A stretch of DNA of 64,000 nucleotides from contig NZ_CP049199.1 of NCBI RefSeq assembly GCF_011045195.1, positions 2,170,001 to 2,234,000 on the forward strand, in the 5' to 3' direction. The notes under the pieces were generated by a model. It saw only the letters and a list, made by a program, of their open reading frames with translations. It searched no databases and was not told the DNA's origin. Of the stretch, positions 45,472 to 55,676 are shown piece after piece (within the stretch, counting starts at the first letter, position 1; every line of letters begins with the position of its first letter). The DNA is from Caulobacter soli. GTDB taxonomy: Bacteria; Pseudomonadota; Alphaproteobacteria; Caulobacterales; Caulobacteraceae. A program made the position numbers and the translations under genes.

Positions 45472-47550
45472 ATGCCCCAACTGCTTGTCGAACTGTTCTC
45501 CGAAGAAATTCCCGCCCGCATGCAGGCCGGCGCCGCGCGCGACCTGGAGCGCATGGCGCGCGACCACCTGGCCGCCGCCGGCTTCCTGCCCGAGGCCCTG
45601 AAGACCTTCGCGGGTCCGCGCCGCCTGACCCTGGTGGTCGAGGGCCTGCCTATCGCCCAGGCCGACCGTAAGGAAGAGCTGAAGGGGCCGCGCGTCGGCG
45701 CCCCTCCGCAAGCCATGGAAGGCTTCCTGCGCAAGGCCGGCCTGACCCAGGACCAGCTGGTCGAGCGCGACGGCGTCTGGATGGCCTTCATCGAGAAGAC
45801 CGGCCGCCCGACCACCGAGATCGTCGCCGAGATGGTGGAAGCCATCGTGCGCGGCTTCGCCTGGCCGAAATCGATGACCTGGGGCAGCGGCAAGCTGCGC
45901 TGGGTGCGACCGCTGAAGCGCATCCTCTGTGTCTTCGACCGCGAGGTCGTGCCGTTCGCCATCGAGGGCGTCGAGAGCGGCGACACCACCGAGGGCCACC
46001 GCTTCATGCGCGTGGGCTTCGGTTGGGGCGGCCAGCCGTTCAAGGTTCGCGACTTCGACGAATACGCCAAGGGTCTGCTCGACCACTTCGTCGTGCTGGA
46101 CGTCGAGGAGCGCAAGGCGCGCATCCTCGAAGGCTGCAAGACCCTGTGCTTCGCGCGCAATCTGGAACTGGTCGAGGACATCGGCCTGCTGGAAGAAGTC
46201 GCCGGCCTGGCCGAATGGCCGACCCCGGTGCTGGGCGACATGGACCCGGCGTTCCTGGACTTGCCCGGTGAAGTGATCCGCACCTCGATGCGCACCCACC
46301 AGAAGTATTTCGCGGTCCGTGACCCGGCGACGGGCGGCCTGGCCCCGCACTTCATCACCATCGCCAACGTGCAATCGGCCGACGGCGGCAAGGTGATCGC
46401 CGAGGGCAACGCCAAGGTGCTGTCGTCGCGCCTGTCTGACGCCCGGTTCTTCTGGGACGAGGACGTCAAGGTCGGCTTCGCGCCGTGGCTTGAGAAGCTG
46501 AACGGCGTGACCTTCCACGCCAAGCTGGGCACCATGGCCGAGCGGGTCGAGCGCATCGTCGCCCTGGCCGGCGAGATCGCGCCGCTGGTCGGCGCCGATG
46601 TCGCCAAGGCCAAGGAAGCCGCGCGCCTGGCCAAGGCGGACCTCGCCTCGCAGATGGTCGGCGAGTTCCCCGAGTTGCAGGGCCTGATGGGCGGCTACTA
46701 CGCCCGCGCCGCCGGCCTGGACCCCGAGATCGCCGACGCCATCCGCGACCACTATAAGCCGCAGGGCCCCTCCGACGCCGTCCCGACCGTGCCGCTGAGC
46801 GTGGCCGTGGCGCTGGCGGACAAGCTGGACACGCTGGTTGGGTTCTTCGCGATCGACGAGAAGCCGACGGGGTCGAAGGATCCCTATGCGCTGCGGCGGG
46901 CGGCGTTGGGGGTGATCCGGACGATCCTTGGCGCAAAGGACAAGGTCAATATCCGCCTCTTAGCAGTTGAGCATGCCCAGCGCCTGCTTGGTGCTGGCTA
47001 CCTCGCGGTCTCCGACAACATCAATGCGCTGATGGTATTCTTGGAGGATCGCCTTTCCGTACTGCTGCGCGACGAGGGCAAAAAGCACGACGTGATTTCC
47101 GCTGCCTTTGCCATGGTCAGCACCACCGAGTTTTTCCTTGATGATCTCGTCGCCCGGGTCGAGGCGCTGGACGGGTTCCTGAAGACCGACGACGGCAAGA
47201 ACCTGCTCGCCGGCTACAAGCGCGCCTCCAACATCCTCAAGGCCGAGGAGAAGAAGGGCTGGAAAGCCGAGGGCGGTCGCGAGATCCTGCCCGACGCCTC
47301 GGCCCCGGAAGTGCAACTGCACGACGCCCTGCGGATGATCGAAAAGCCGCTGGCCTCGGCCTTGGAGGCGGAAGACTTCACCGCCGCCATGCAGGAACTG
47401 GCCGGCCTGCGCGGCCCGGTCGACGCCTTCCTGGACGGCGTGTTCGTCAATTCGGAAGTCGCCGCCGAGCGCGACAACCGCCTGAAGACCCTGGCCGCCG
47501 TTCGCGACGCCATGGGCCAGGTCGCCGACTTCTCGCTGATCGGCGGGTAG
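45472..47550 (+). CDS. glyS: Glycine-tRNA ligase beta subunit
   Basis: 692 residues from ATG 45472, starting MPQLLVELFSEEIPARMQ. It binds tRNA-Gly and completes the alpha2beta2 enzyme; HD-like (HEGHRFMRV region) and C-terminal anticodon-binding helical segments are recognisable. It lies five bases after glyQ, a normal operon. A patch of roughly 300 bases (from about 46860, strongest at 46945-47151) uses different codons from the rest, with TTA, GCA, GTT, CTT, GTA and TTT, though the protein stays in frame. Confidence 0.95.
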   Translation: MPQLLVELFSEEIPARMQAGAARDLERMARDHLAAAGFLPEALKTFAGPRRLTLVVEGLPIAQADRKEELKGPRVGAPPQAMEGFLRKAGLTQDQLVERDGVWMAFIEKTGRPTTEIVAEMVEAIVRGFAWPKSMTWGSGKLRWVRPLKRILCVFDREVVPFAIEGVESGDTTEGHRFMRVGFGWGGQPFKVRDFDEYAKGLLDHFVVLDVEERKARILEGCKTLCFARNLELVEDIGLLEEVAGLAEWPTPVLGDMDPAFLDLPGEVIRTSMRTHQKYFAVRDPATGGLAPHFITIANVQSADGGKVIAEGNAKVLSSRLSDARFFWDEDVKVGFAPWLEKLNGVTFHAKLGTMAERVERIVALAGEIAPLVGADVAKAKEAARLAKADLASQMVGEFPELQGLMGGYYARAAGLDPEIADAIRDHYKPQGPSDAVPTVPLSVAVALADKLDTLVGFFAIDEKPTGSKDPYALRRAALGVIRTILGAKDKVNIRLLAVEHAQRLLGAGYLAVSDNINALMVFLEDRLSVLLRDEGKKHDVISAAFAMVSTTEFFLDDLVARVEALDGFLKTDDGKNLLAGYKRASNILKAEEKKGWKAEGGREILPDASAPEVQLHDALRMIEKPLASALEAEDFTAAMQELAGLRGPVDAFLDGVFVNSEVAAERDNRLKTLAAVRDAMGQVADFSLIGG
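46945..47151 (+). other. Anomalous codon-use patch inside glyS
   Basis: Of the 69 codons here, 21 end in A or T; in the next 44 codons only two do. Just upstream (about 46858-46944) codons favour NNG endings instead of NNC. The reading frame is intact, so this may be a homologous-recombination tract from a less GC-rich relative. Confidence 0.6.
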
Positions 47551-47556
47551 GGGGGC

Positions 47557-49287
47557 TCAGGCCTGCGCGGTCGCGTCCGAACTGGACGCGACCCGCAGTC
47601 CCGCCAGCACCGCCACCAGGCCTTCGGGCACGATCGGCTTGGCCTGGACGCCGTCGAAGCCCTGGCGAACGAGGGCCTCGATGGTCGCCGGCATGGCGTC
47701 GGCGGTCAGTGCGACCACCGGGATCGCGCGATCACCGGCCTCGCCCGCCCGGATCGCCGCCAGGGCGGCCGGGCCGTCCATGCGCGGCATGTGGATGTCC
47801 ATCAGCACCGCGTCGAACCGCTCGATCCGCAGGCGGGCCAGGGCGTCGAAACCGTCCTCGGCGGTGGCCACCGCGCAGCCGAACGCCTCCAGCAGCGTCT
47901 GGCCGACGATGCGGTTGGTGGCGTTGTCGTCGACGATCAGCACGCGATAGCCGCTCAGATCGACGGTCTCGGCCTCATCTTGCTGGACCAGCTTGGCCGG
48001 GCAGCGGGGCAGACTCAGGTCAACGGTGAAGGTCGAGCCCTGGCCGGCGCGGCTGACCACGCCGATCTCGCCGCCCATCATCCGCGCCAGGTTGCGGCTG
48101 ATCGACAGGCCCAGGCCCGTGCCGCCGAACCGCCGGGCGACCGTGGCGTCGGCCTGGGCGAAGGCTTCGAACAGCCGCGCCTGGGCCTCCGGCGTCATGC
48201 CGATACCGGTGTCGCTGACGGCGATCTCGAGTCGCGCCAGGCCGTCGGCCTCGTCGCGCACGGTCACGACCAGCGCCACTTCGCCCGCCTCGGTGAACTT
48301 CAGGGCGTTGGAGACCAGGTTCATCATGATCTGGCGCAGCCGGGTCGGGTCGCCCAGCAGCCAGGTCGGGCCGGCGGGCTCCAAGGCGCAGGTCAGCACC
48401 AGGCCCTTGGCCTCGGCCGCCTGGCTCCAGTGGTCGCGGATATGCTCGACCTTGGCGGCCAGGTCGAACGGCGTGCTTTCCAGGTCCAGCTTGCCGGCCT
48501 CGATCTTGGAGACGTCGAGGATGTCGTTGAGCAGGGTCAGCAGGCCTTCGCCCGAGCGGCGCAGAATCCGCACCTGCTGTGTCTGGCGGGGCGACAGCTG
48601 TTCCATTTCCAGGGCGCGGGCCATGCCCAGCACTCCGGTCATCGGCGTACGCAGTTCATGGCTCATCAGGGCCAGGAACGAGGTCTTGGCCTGGTTGGCC
48701 GCCACGGCCTCGGCGCGGGAAGCCTCCAGCGCCTCGGACTGCCGGCGGTTGGCCAGGCCGGCGCGCAGGGTGTAGGCGGCCGACATCACCGCGCCCAGGG
48801 CGACGAAGATCTGCTCCTGGCCCCTGAAGCCGGCGAAGAAACTGCAGAGCACGATCAGCAGGACCGACGGTCCGCCGCAGATCATGAACAGCATCACCTT
48901 CGAGCGGGCGGCGAAGGCCTGACCGTGGGCCATCTGGGCGGCCAGCAGGCAGATGGCCGCGACGCGCAGGCCGGGCGTGCCGGGGAACCACAGCATCAGC
49001 ACGAACGCCCACCAGACGAGGTTTGTCCACACCACGGCCAGGAAATAGAGCAGGCGCTGACGCGGCGTCGGGCGCAGGCCTTGGCGCTGCGGGGTGGCGG
49101 TGAGCCAGGTGGAGACCTCGGCGACGATCAGGGCCGCCGTCCAGGGTAGGGTCACGCCCCATCCCAGGGAGAAGCCCGACAGCACCACGCAGAAGAGGGA
49201 CGCGACCAGGCGGAGGCCCAGGGTCGGCAGGGAGGTCACGGTGACGGTGTCCATGCCGTCATCCAGCCATTTGGACCTGTACGCCAC
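47557..49287 (-). CDS. Hybrid sensor histidine kinase / response regulator
   Basis: The GTG start at 49287 has GGGGGAG six bases upstream, a better site than that of ATG 49254. The 576-residue protein has an N-terminal membrane sensor with about six hydrophobic helices (residues 20-170), a HisKA domain with His210 in [10 protein letters not shown], a HATPase_c domain ([28 protein letters not shown]), and a receiver with phospho-acceptor Asp497 in [12 protein letters not shown]. The signal passes from His to Asp within the chain. No phosphotransfer or output gene is adjacent. It ends 6 bases from convergent glyS. Confidence 0.94.
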   Translation of the reverse strand: MAYRSKWLDDGMDTVTVTSLPTLGLRLVASLFCVVLSGFSLGWGVTLPWTAALIVAEVSTWLTATPQRQGLRPTPRQRLLYFLAVVWTNLVWWAFVLMLWFPGTPGLRVAAICLLAAQMAHGQAFAARSKVMLFMICGGPSVLLIVLCSFFAGFRGQEQIFVALGAVMSAAYTLRAGLANRRQSEALEASRAEAVAANQAKTSFLALMSHELRTPMTGVLGMARALEMEQLSPRQTQQVRILRRSGEGLLTLLNDILDVSKIEAGKLDLESTPFDLAAKVEHIRDHWSQAAEAKGLVLTCALEPAGPTWLLGDPTRLRQIMMNLVSNALKFTEAGEVALVVTVRDEADGLARLEIAVSDTGIGMTPEAQARLFEAFAQADATVARRFGGTGLGLSISRNLARMMGGEIGVVSRAGQGSTFTVDLSLPRCPAKLVQQDEAETVDLSGYRVLIVDDNATNRIVGQTLLEAFGCAVATAEDGFDALARLRIERFDAVLMDIHMPRMDGPAALAAIRAGEAGDRAIPVVALTADAMPATIEALVRQGFDGVQAKPIVPEGLVAVLAGLRVASSSDATAQA

Positions 49288-49401
49288 GCCATGCTCCCCC
49301 GATTGAACGAACGCGTTCAGTCATGGCTGGGACGTCAGGTCAAATTAAATTGCGAAGGAATCGCATCAAGGTGGAGCTTGGAACAGCGTCGCGAAAGCCC
49401 C

Positions 49402-51213
49402 TCAGCTCGCCATTCGCATCGCCGGACGCTCGCCGCCGCCGGTCTTGAACCGACCGACCAGCGAGACCAGCTGCGCCGTCTCGCCCTTCAGCGAATGGGT
49501 GGCGGCGGTGGCCTGTTCGACCATGGCGGCGTTCTGCTGAACCACCTGATCCATGTGATTGACGGCGGTGTTGACCTCGGCCAGGCCCGAAGCCTGTTCC
49601 TGGCTGGACGAGCTGATCTGGCGCACCAGGTCGTCGATGGCCGCCACTCGGCCGACGATGCGGTTCAGCGCCTCGCCGGTCTGGCCGACCAGGTCGACGC
49701 CGGCGCCCACCTGCTGCGACGAGGTCGAGATCAGGGTCTTGATCTCCTTGGCCGCCTCGGCCGAGCGTTGGGCCAGCGCCCGCACTTCCTGGGCGACGAC
49801 CGCGAAACCTCGGCCGGCGTCGCCGGCGCGGGCGGCCTCGACGCCAGCGTTCAGGGCCAGCAGGTTGGTCTGGAAGGCGATCTCGTCGATGACGCCGATG
49901 ATCTGGGTGATCTGGCGCGAGGAGTCCTCGATGGCGCCCATGGCGGCGACGGCCTGGCCGACGACCTGGCCCGAGCGCTCGGCGTCGGTGCGGGCCGAGG
50001 CCACTTCCGTGGTGGCGCGGGTGGCGCCGTCGGCGGTCTGGCGCACGGTGGCGGCGATCTCGTCCAGGGCGGCGGCGGTCTCTTCCAGGCTGGCGGCCTG
50101 TTGCTCGGTGCGGCGCGACAGATCGTTGGAGGCCTGGGCGATTTCCTGGGTGCCCGAGCCGATCTGCGAGGCGACGCCGGAGATCGTGCGGATGGCGTCC
50201 TCCAGCCCGGCCGCCGCGGCGTTGAAGTCGTTCTTCAGGGCGGCGTAGTCACTGGCGACCTGGGCGGCGATGCGGGTGGAGAGATCTCCGCCGGCCAGGC
50301 TGGACAGGCCCTTGGCCATCACGTCGACGACGGCCTTCTGTTCGCGGCCGGCGACCTCGAAGGCGGCCTCCATGTCGCGCAGCTTGCGGTCCAGCTCCTG
50401 CTGGAAGCCGGCGGCCTGCGCCTCCAGCCGGGCGCGCTCGAGGCCCGACTGGCGGAACACCTCGACGCTCTTGGCCATCTCGCCGATCTCGTCGGCGCGG
50501 CCCGCGCCCGAGACGGTGATGTCGTTCTGGCCGGCGGCCAGGCGACGCATGTCGCCGGCCAGGGTCAGCACGGGACGCACGATGGCGGCGCGAGAGATGA
50601 CGATCAGGATGCCGGCGAAGACCACGCCCGCCAGCACGGCGATGGTCATCAGAATTTCGGAGAACAGGGCCACGCTCTTGGCGCGAGCGGCGGCGGCGGT
50701 GGAAGCCGCTTCGATCTTGTCGGAGGCGTCGCTCATCGCGCCTTCCAGGGTCGAGAACTGCTTCATGAAGTCCGGCATGGCGGCCACGGCGGCGGCGTGG
50801 TCGGCGCCGGCCAGGTCGACCATCTGGCCGGCCGACTTGATGTAGGTGTCGAGTGGAGCCTTGATCTCGGCCAGGGCCGCGCGGCTGGCGGGATCGGTGG
50901 CCAGGGTGTCGTTGTCGGCGATCGCCTTGCGGAAGATCTGGGTGTGCTCGGCCAAGTCCTTGCGCACGTCGTCCACGGCGATGCCCGAGCTGGCGTCGCC
51001 GGCCAGCTGGCTCGACAGGACGTCGGCGCGCAGGGCGTCGTGCATCATGTCGGCTTCCATGTGGTTGCGCAGCACGGCGGCCGAGACGTTGGCGTCGCGC
51101 AGGGCGCCGTCCAGCCGCGTCGTGGACCACAGGCCCGCGCCGGCGCTGGCCGTGCACAGCACCATGACGGCAGCGCCCGCGCCCATCACCTTATGGTTGA
51201 TCGTCCGAAGCAT
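49402..51213 (-). CDS. Methyl-accepting chemotaxis protein
   Basis: 603 residues. TM1 is about 10-32 (VMGAGAAVMVLCTASAGAGL), a periplasmic four-helix sensor domain follows, then TM2 about 185-210. The HAMP domain (about 211-265) and helical cytoplasmic part end in the conserved hairpin [20 protein letters not shown]. Ala/Glu/Gln-rich methylation helices surround it. It lacks a CheR-docking pentapeptide (ends MRMAS). Its signal is unknown; divergent oprB-like porin suggests a sugar. A paralogue is at 61389-63206. Confidence 0.95.
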   Translation of the reverse strand: MLRTINHKVMGAGAAVMVLCTASAGAGLWSTTRLDGALRDANVSAAVLRNHMEADMMHDALRADVLSSQLAGDASSGIAVDDVRKDLAEHTQIFRKAIADNDTLATDPASRAALAEIKAPLDTYIKSAGQMVDLAGADHAAAVAAMPDFMKQFSTLEGAMSDASDKIEAASTAAAARAKSVALFSEILMTIAVLAGVVFAGILIVISRAAIVRPVLTLAGDMRRLAAGQNDITVSGAGRADEIGEMAKSVEVFRQSGLERARLEAQAAGFQQELDRKLRDMEAAFEVAGREQKAVVDVMAKGLSSLAGGDLSTRIAAQVASDYAALKNDFNAAAAGLEDAIRTISGVASQIGSGTQEIAQASNDLSRRTEQQAASLEETAAALDEIAATVRQTADGATRATTEVASARTDAERSGQVVGQAVAAMGAIEDSSRQITQIIGVIDEIAFQTNLLALNAGVEAARAGDAGRGFAVVAQEVRALAQRSAEAAKEIKTLISTSSQQVGAGVDLVGQTGEALNRIVGRVAAIDDLVRQISSSSQEQASGLAEVNTAVNHMDQVVQQNAAMVEQATAATHSLKGETAQLVSLVGRFKTGGGERPAMRMAS

Positions 51214-51394
51214 TTGCAGCCTCTAAGCCCCATTTCGTTCGGCCCATCATTTACGATGCGAGGTTAATGTTGACTTCATCATTCGTGGGCGGCGTTCCAA
51301 AACCTCTATCTGAGACAAAAGGCCGCGTCTCCAGAACTTTAAGAGGTGCTTCAAGGCCAATCGGTACTTGTCCTGCTGTTGATGGGGCAGGGCT

Positions 51395-52582
51395 ATGACT
51401 TCGATTAGATCAATCTGTTCATGCGCGGCGTTCGCAATTGGCGTCAGCGCGGGCTCGGCCGCCATGGCGGAAGCCGAGGCCGGGAAAGGCGCCTGGACGC
51501 ATGAGGTCACCTATACGGCGGACGTCGCTGGAACGGTGAAGGGCGGGGCGTCCCATGCCGGAAAGGCCTTGGACAATCTCGACGTGATCGTCGACGGCGA
51601 CCTGGACAAGCTGGTCGGCTGGCGCGGCGCGACGGTGCACGGCTATCTGCTCAACAACACCGGCGGCGCGCCGAACGACCTGGCCGGCACCCTGCAGGGC
51701 GTCGACAACATCGAGGTCGGGCGCGCCCGAGGCCGGCTCTACGAGCTGTGGGTGAAGCAGGCGTTCGCCGACGGTCATGGCTCGGTGCTGGCCGGGCTCT
51801 ACGACCTCAACAGCGAGTTCTATTCCACCGAAGCCTCGGGCCTGCTGCTGGCGCCGCCGTTCGGCATCGGCTCGGAGTTCGCCTCCACCGGTCCCAACGG
51901 TCCGTCGATCTTCCCGTCCACGGCCCTGGCGGTGCGAGCGCGGATCGAAGGCGGGAAGGGAACTTACCTCCAGGCCGCCGTGCTGAACGCCCATGCCGGC
52001 ACGGTCGGCGATCCGGACGGACCGTCGACCAAGTTCGACAACGGCGCCCTGATGATCGCCGAGGCCGGAATCGGCGACAGCTGGCGGTTGGCCGCCGGCG
52101 GCTGGTTCTACACCAAGCGCCAGGCAGACGTGCGCGACTTGGACGTCAATGGCGATCCGGCCCTGAGCAAGGCGCGGGGCGGCTATCTGCTGGCCGAATA
52201 CCCGTTCATCGACGGCGGTGACGCTGGACGGTCGGTGCGCGGCTTTGCTCGCCTGGGCGTCTCGGACGGCGACACCACGCCGTTCCGTTCGGGCTGGCAG
52301 GCCGGGGTGCTGGTCGAGAAGGTCTTCGCCTCGCGTCCGGACAGCGCGTTCTCGATCGGGGTGGAGCAGGGCCTGCTGTCGTCCAAGCAACGCGCCAACA
52401 CCCTGGATGCGGGGCTGTCGCCGGCCGACGCCGAATCCAGTGTCGAGATGACCTATTCCGACAAGGTCGCGCCGCGCGTCGCCCTGCAGCCCGACTTGCA
52501 GGTGATCCGTCGGGCCGGCGGCGCCCAGGACGCCCAAACCGTGGTGGTGATGGCGCTGCGGATGACGATCAGCCTGTTCTGA
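51395..52582 (+). CDS. OprB-family carbohydrate porin
   Basis: 395 residues with a signal peptide (ending SAAMAEA) and beta-barrel character. Typical OprB segments include ELWVKQAFADGHGSVLAGLYD, NSEFYSTEASGLLL and the FPSTALAVRARIE strand. It ends in a Phe (TISLF), the outer-membrane signal. It permits diffusion of sugars through the outer membrane. It is divergent from a chemoreceptor gene, and ppdK lies 292 bases downstream with a LacI-type operator between. Confidence 0.93.
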   Translation: MTSIRSICSCAAFAIGVSAGSAAMAEAEAGKGAWTHEVTYTADVAGTVKGGASHAGKALDNLDVIVDGDLDKLVGWRGATVHGYLLNNTGGAPNDLAGTLQGVDNIEVGRARGRLYELWVKQAFADGHGSVLAGLYDLNSEFYSTEASGLLLAPPFGIGSEFASTGPNGPSIFPSTALAVRARIEGGKGTYLQAAVLNAHAGTVGDPDGPSTKFDNGALMIAEAGIGDSWRLAAGGWFYTKRQADVRDLDVNGDPALSKARGGYLLAEYPFIDGGDAGRSVRGFARLGVSDGDTTPFRSGWQAGVLVEKVFASRPDSAFSIGVEQGLLSSKQRANTLDAGLSPADAESSVEMTYSDKVAPRVALQPDLQVIRRAGGAQDAQTVVVMALRMTISLF

Positions 52583-52669
52583 ATTGATCGCCGGGACGCT
52601 GCGCCCATGGTGGAGCTTTGAGACTCACGTTGATGTTCGTTCTTTCGGTATTCGCGCAAATCTAAATCA

Positions 52670-52683
52670 TGACATCGTTGTCA
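52670..52683. promoter_or_regulatory. LacI-family-type operator upstream of ppdK
   Basis: TGACATCGTTGTCA is the exact reverse complement of the site at 8978-8991. It is 191 bases before the ppdK ATG and 87 bases after the porin stop, in an AT-richer stretch likely to hold the ppdK promoter. Confidence 0.55.
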
Positions 52684-52874
52684 TTGGAAGAATTTGCCGA
52701 AATTTCGCTTTAGACTGCGAACTGCAAACCGTCGGTGGACGGCTTCTTTGACAAGGTGCTACTGAACGCCCGGATATTGCAGTGCGGGATGGGCGTTTAC
52801 GCTCATTGTCCCAGGCCAGGACGGTTCCGTCAGAGGATCGCCGGCTTTTTCACTTATCGCAGGGTGAACCAGAG

Positions 52875-55562
52875 ATGCCGGTTGATACGCTGACCAAGAC
52901 GCAGTGGGTCTATTCGTTCGGGGGAGGCGGCGCCGACGGCGACGCCAAGATGAAGAACTTGCTGGGGGGCAAGGGCGCCAATCTCGCCGAGATGTCGTCC
53001 CTCGGCCTGCCGGTGCCGCCGGGCTTTACCGTGACCACCGAAGCCTGCGTCCACTACTACGCCAACGGCAAGCAGTACCCGGCGGAGCTGACCGATCAGC
53101 TCAACGCCGGCCTGGCGACCGTCGAGCAACTGACCGGCAAGAGCTTCGGCGACGTCAAGAACCCGCTGCTGGTCTCGGTGCGCTCGGGCGCCCGGGCCTC
53201 TATGCCGGGCATGATGGACACCGTGTTGAACCTGGGCCTGAACGACGAGACCGTCGAGGGCCTGGCGATCCTCTCGGGCGACCGTCGCTTCGCCTACGAC
53301 AGCTATCGCCGCTTTATCCAGATGTACTCGAACGTCGTGCTCGACCTGGAGCACCACATGTTCGAGGAGATCCTCGACGACCATAAGGACCGCCTGGACG
53401 TCATCGTCGACACGGCCCTGACCGCCGACGACTGGGCCGCGGTGATCAAGGACTACAAGGCCGCCGTGCGCGACGCCCTGGGCAAGCCCTTCCCGCAGGA
53501 CGCCCAGGAGCAGCTGTGGGGCGCGATCGGCGCGGTGTTCGCCAGCTGGATGAACGACCGGGCCAAGTTCTATCGCCGCATGCACGACATCCCAGAGGCC
53601 TGGGGCACCGCCGTCAACATCCAGTCGATGGTGTTCGGCAACATGGGCGAGACCTCGGCGACCGGCGTGGCCTTCACCCGCAACCCCTCGAACGGTGACG
53701 GGCGCCTCTACGGCGAATTCCTGATCAACGCTCAGGGCGAGGACGTGGTGGCCGGCATTCGCACGCCCCAGTCCCTGACCAAGGCCGCCCGCGAGGAGAT
53801 GGGCGATACGGCCCCCTCGATGGAAGAGGCCATGCCGACCGTCTTCCAGCAGTTCAAGACCGTGGTCGAGACGCTGGAGCGTCACTATCGCGACATGCAG
53901 GACATCGAGTTCACGGTCGAGCAGGGCAAGCTCTACATGCTGCAGACCCGCAGCGGTAAGCGCACGGCCAAGGCCGCCCTGAAGATCGCCGTCGACATGG
54001 CCGCCGAGGGCGTCATCAGCCGCGAGGAAGCCATCGGCCGGGTCGAGCCCGCCTCGCTGGACCAACTGCTGCACCCGACCATCGACCCGACCGCCCATCG
54101 CGAACTGATCGCCAAGGGTCTGCCGGCCTCGCCCGGCGCGGCGACCGGCAAGATCGTGTTCGACAGCGACGCCGCCGAGAAGGCCGCCGCGGCCGGCGAA
54201 GCCGTGATCCTGGTGCGCGAGGAAACTTCGCCCGAGGATATCCATGGCATGCACGCCGCGCGGGGCATCATCACCGCCCGGGGCGGCATGACCAGCCACG
54301 CCGCCGTCGTGGCGCGCGGCATGGGCCGGGCCTGCGTTTCGGGCGCTGGCGACGTGGCGATCTTCCCTAAGGAAGCCCTGTTCCGGGTGCGCGGCCGCGA
54401 CTTCAAGGCCGGCGAGACCATCACCATCGACGGCTCGACCGGCGAGATCCTCAACGGCTCGCCCAAGATGATCGAGCCCGAGCTGACCGGTGACTTCGCC
54501 ACCCTGATGGAGTGGGCCGACGCGGCGCGCCGCATGAAGGTCCGCGCCAACGCCGAAACTCCGCTGGACGCCAAGACCGCTCGCGGCTTCGGCGCTGAGG
54601 GCATCGGCCTGTGCCGTACCGAGCACATGTTCTTCGACGACACCCGGATCGCCGCCGTGCGCGAGATGATCCTGGCCGATGACGAAGCTGGTCGCCGTAC
54701 GGCCCTGGCCAAGATCGCGCCGTTCCAGAAGGCCGACTTCGTCGAGCTGTTCACGATCATGGAAGGCCTGCCGGTCACCATTCGTCTGCTCGACCCGCCG
54801 CTGCACGAGTTCCTGCCGCATACGGAAGAAGACGTCGTCGCCGTGGCCAAGGCCACCGGTCTGGACGCCCAGAAGCTGATGCAGCGAGCCAAGGAGCTGC
54901 ACGAGACCAACCCCATGCTCGGCCACCGCGGCTGCCGCCTGGGCGTTTCGTATCCCGAGATCTACGAGATGCAGGTCCGCGCGATCATCGAGGCCGCCTG
55001 CGACATCGCCAAGTCCGGCAAGGCCGCGCCGATCCCCGAGATCATGCACCCGCTGGTCGCCAAGGGCGAGGAGATGAAGTACCTGCGCGACCTGACCGAC
55101 CGCACCGCCAAGGCCGTGCTGGAAGAGCAGGGCGTGGACCTTCAGTACACGGTCGGCACCATGGTCGAGCTGCCGCGCGCCGCCCTGCGGGCCGGCGACC
55201 TGGCCGCCAACGCCGAGTTCTTCAGCTTCGGCACCAACGACCTGACCCAGACGACCTTCGGCATCAGCCGCGACGACGCCGGCAAGTTCCTGGGCGCCTA
55301 TATCGACAAGGGCATCTTCGACAAGGACCCCTTCGTCAGCCTCGACCAGGACGGCGTGGGCGATCTGATCCGCATCGCCGCCGAGCGCGGCCGGGCCGCT
55401 CGCCCGGGCGTCAAGCTGGGCATCTGCGGCGAGCACGGCGGTGACCCGGCCTCGATCGACTTCTGCGAACGGGTTGGCCTGGACTACGTGTCCTGCTCGC
55501 CCTACCGCGTGCCGATCGCCCGCCTGGCGGCGGCCCAGGCGGCGCTGAACAACAAGGGCTAA
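52875..55562 (+). CDS. ppdK: Pyruvate, phosphate dikinase
   Basis: 895 residues from ATG 52875, starting MPVDTLTKTQWVYSFGGG. The nucleotide-binding N-terminal part has KNLLGGKGANLAEMSSLGLP and PGMMDTVLNLGLND; the swivelling phosphohistidine domain has His475 in GGMTSHAAVVARG; the C-terminal PEP/pyruvate domain has the GTNDLTQTTFG and CGEHGGDPASI motifs. It interconverts pyruvate and PEP, using ATP and phosphate. It lies downstream of a LacI-type operator and is followed by a 32-bp palindrome. Confidence 0.98.
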   Translation: MPVDTLTKTQWVYSFGGGGADGDAKMKNLLGGKGANLAEMSSLGLPVPPGFTVTTEACVHYYANGKQYPAELTDQLNAGLATVEQLTGKSFGDVKNPLLVSVRSGARASMPGMMDTVLNLGLNDETVEGLAILSGDRRFAYDSYRRFIQMYSNVVLDLEHHMFEEILDDHKDRLDVIVDTALTADDWAAVIKDYKAAVRDALGKPFPQDAQEQLWGAIGAVFASWMNDRAKFYRRMHDIPEAWGTAVNIQSMVFGNMGETSATGVAFTRNPSNGDGRLYGEFLINAQGEDVVAGIRTPQSLTKAAREEMGDTAPSMEEAMPTVFQQFKTVVETLERHYRDMQDIEFTVEQGKLYMLQTRSGKRTAKAALKIAVDMAAEGVISREEAIGRVEPASLDQLLHPTIDPTAHRELIAKGLPASPGAATGKIVFDSDAAEKAAAAGEAVILVREETSPEDIHGMHAARGIITARGGMTSHAAVVARGMGRACVSGAGDVAIFPKEALFRVRGRDFKAGETITIDGSTGEILNGSPKMIEPELTGDFATLMEWADAARRMKVRANAETPLDAKTARGFGAEGIGLCRTEHMFFDDTRIAAVREMILADDEAGRRTALAKIAPFQKADFVELFTIMEGLPVTIRLLDPPLHEFLPHTEEDVVAVAKATGLDAQKLMQRAKELHETNPMLGHRGCRLGVSYPEIYEMQVRAIIEAACDIAKSGKAAPIPEIMHPLVAKGEEMKYLRDLTDRTAKAVLEEQGVDLQYTVGTMVELPRAALRAGDLAANAEFFSFGTNDLTQTTFGISRDDAGKFLGAYIDKGIFDKDPFVSLDQDGVGDLIRIAAERGRAARPGVKLGICGEHGGDPASIDFCERVGLDYVSCSPYRVPIARLAAAQAALNNKG

Positions 55563-55570
55563 GGCCTTGA

Positions 55571-55602
55571 ACGTCTGGACGAAGCGCGCTTCGTCCAGAC
55601 GT
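55571..55602. repeat. Perfect 32-bp palindrome after ppdK
   Basis: Half-site ACGTCTGGACGAAGCG is followed directly by its reverse complement with no loop. It starts nine bases after the ppdK stop codon. Without a T run it is a poor standard terminator. Confidence 0.8.
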
Positions 55603-55676
55603 GACAGCCTAGAGGTGCTGGACACGCCAGGGTAGGGCGCCTATCGGGGTATCGACGATACTTCGTGGGGGAGCGA

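Noticed and set aside
46945..47151. Intein or insertion element inside glyS
   Set aside because: No terminal repeats, splice motifs or length change; the frame and the domain are continuous.
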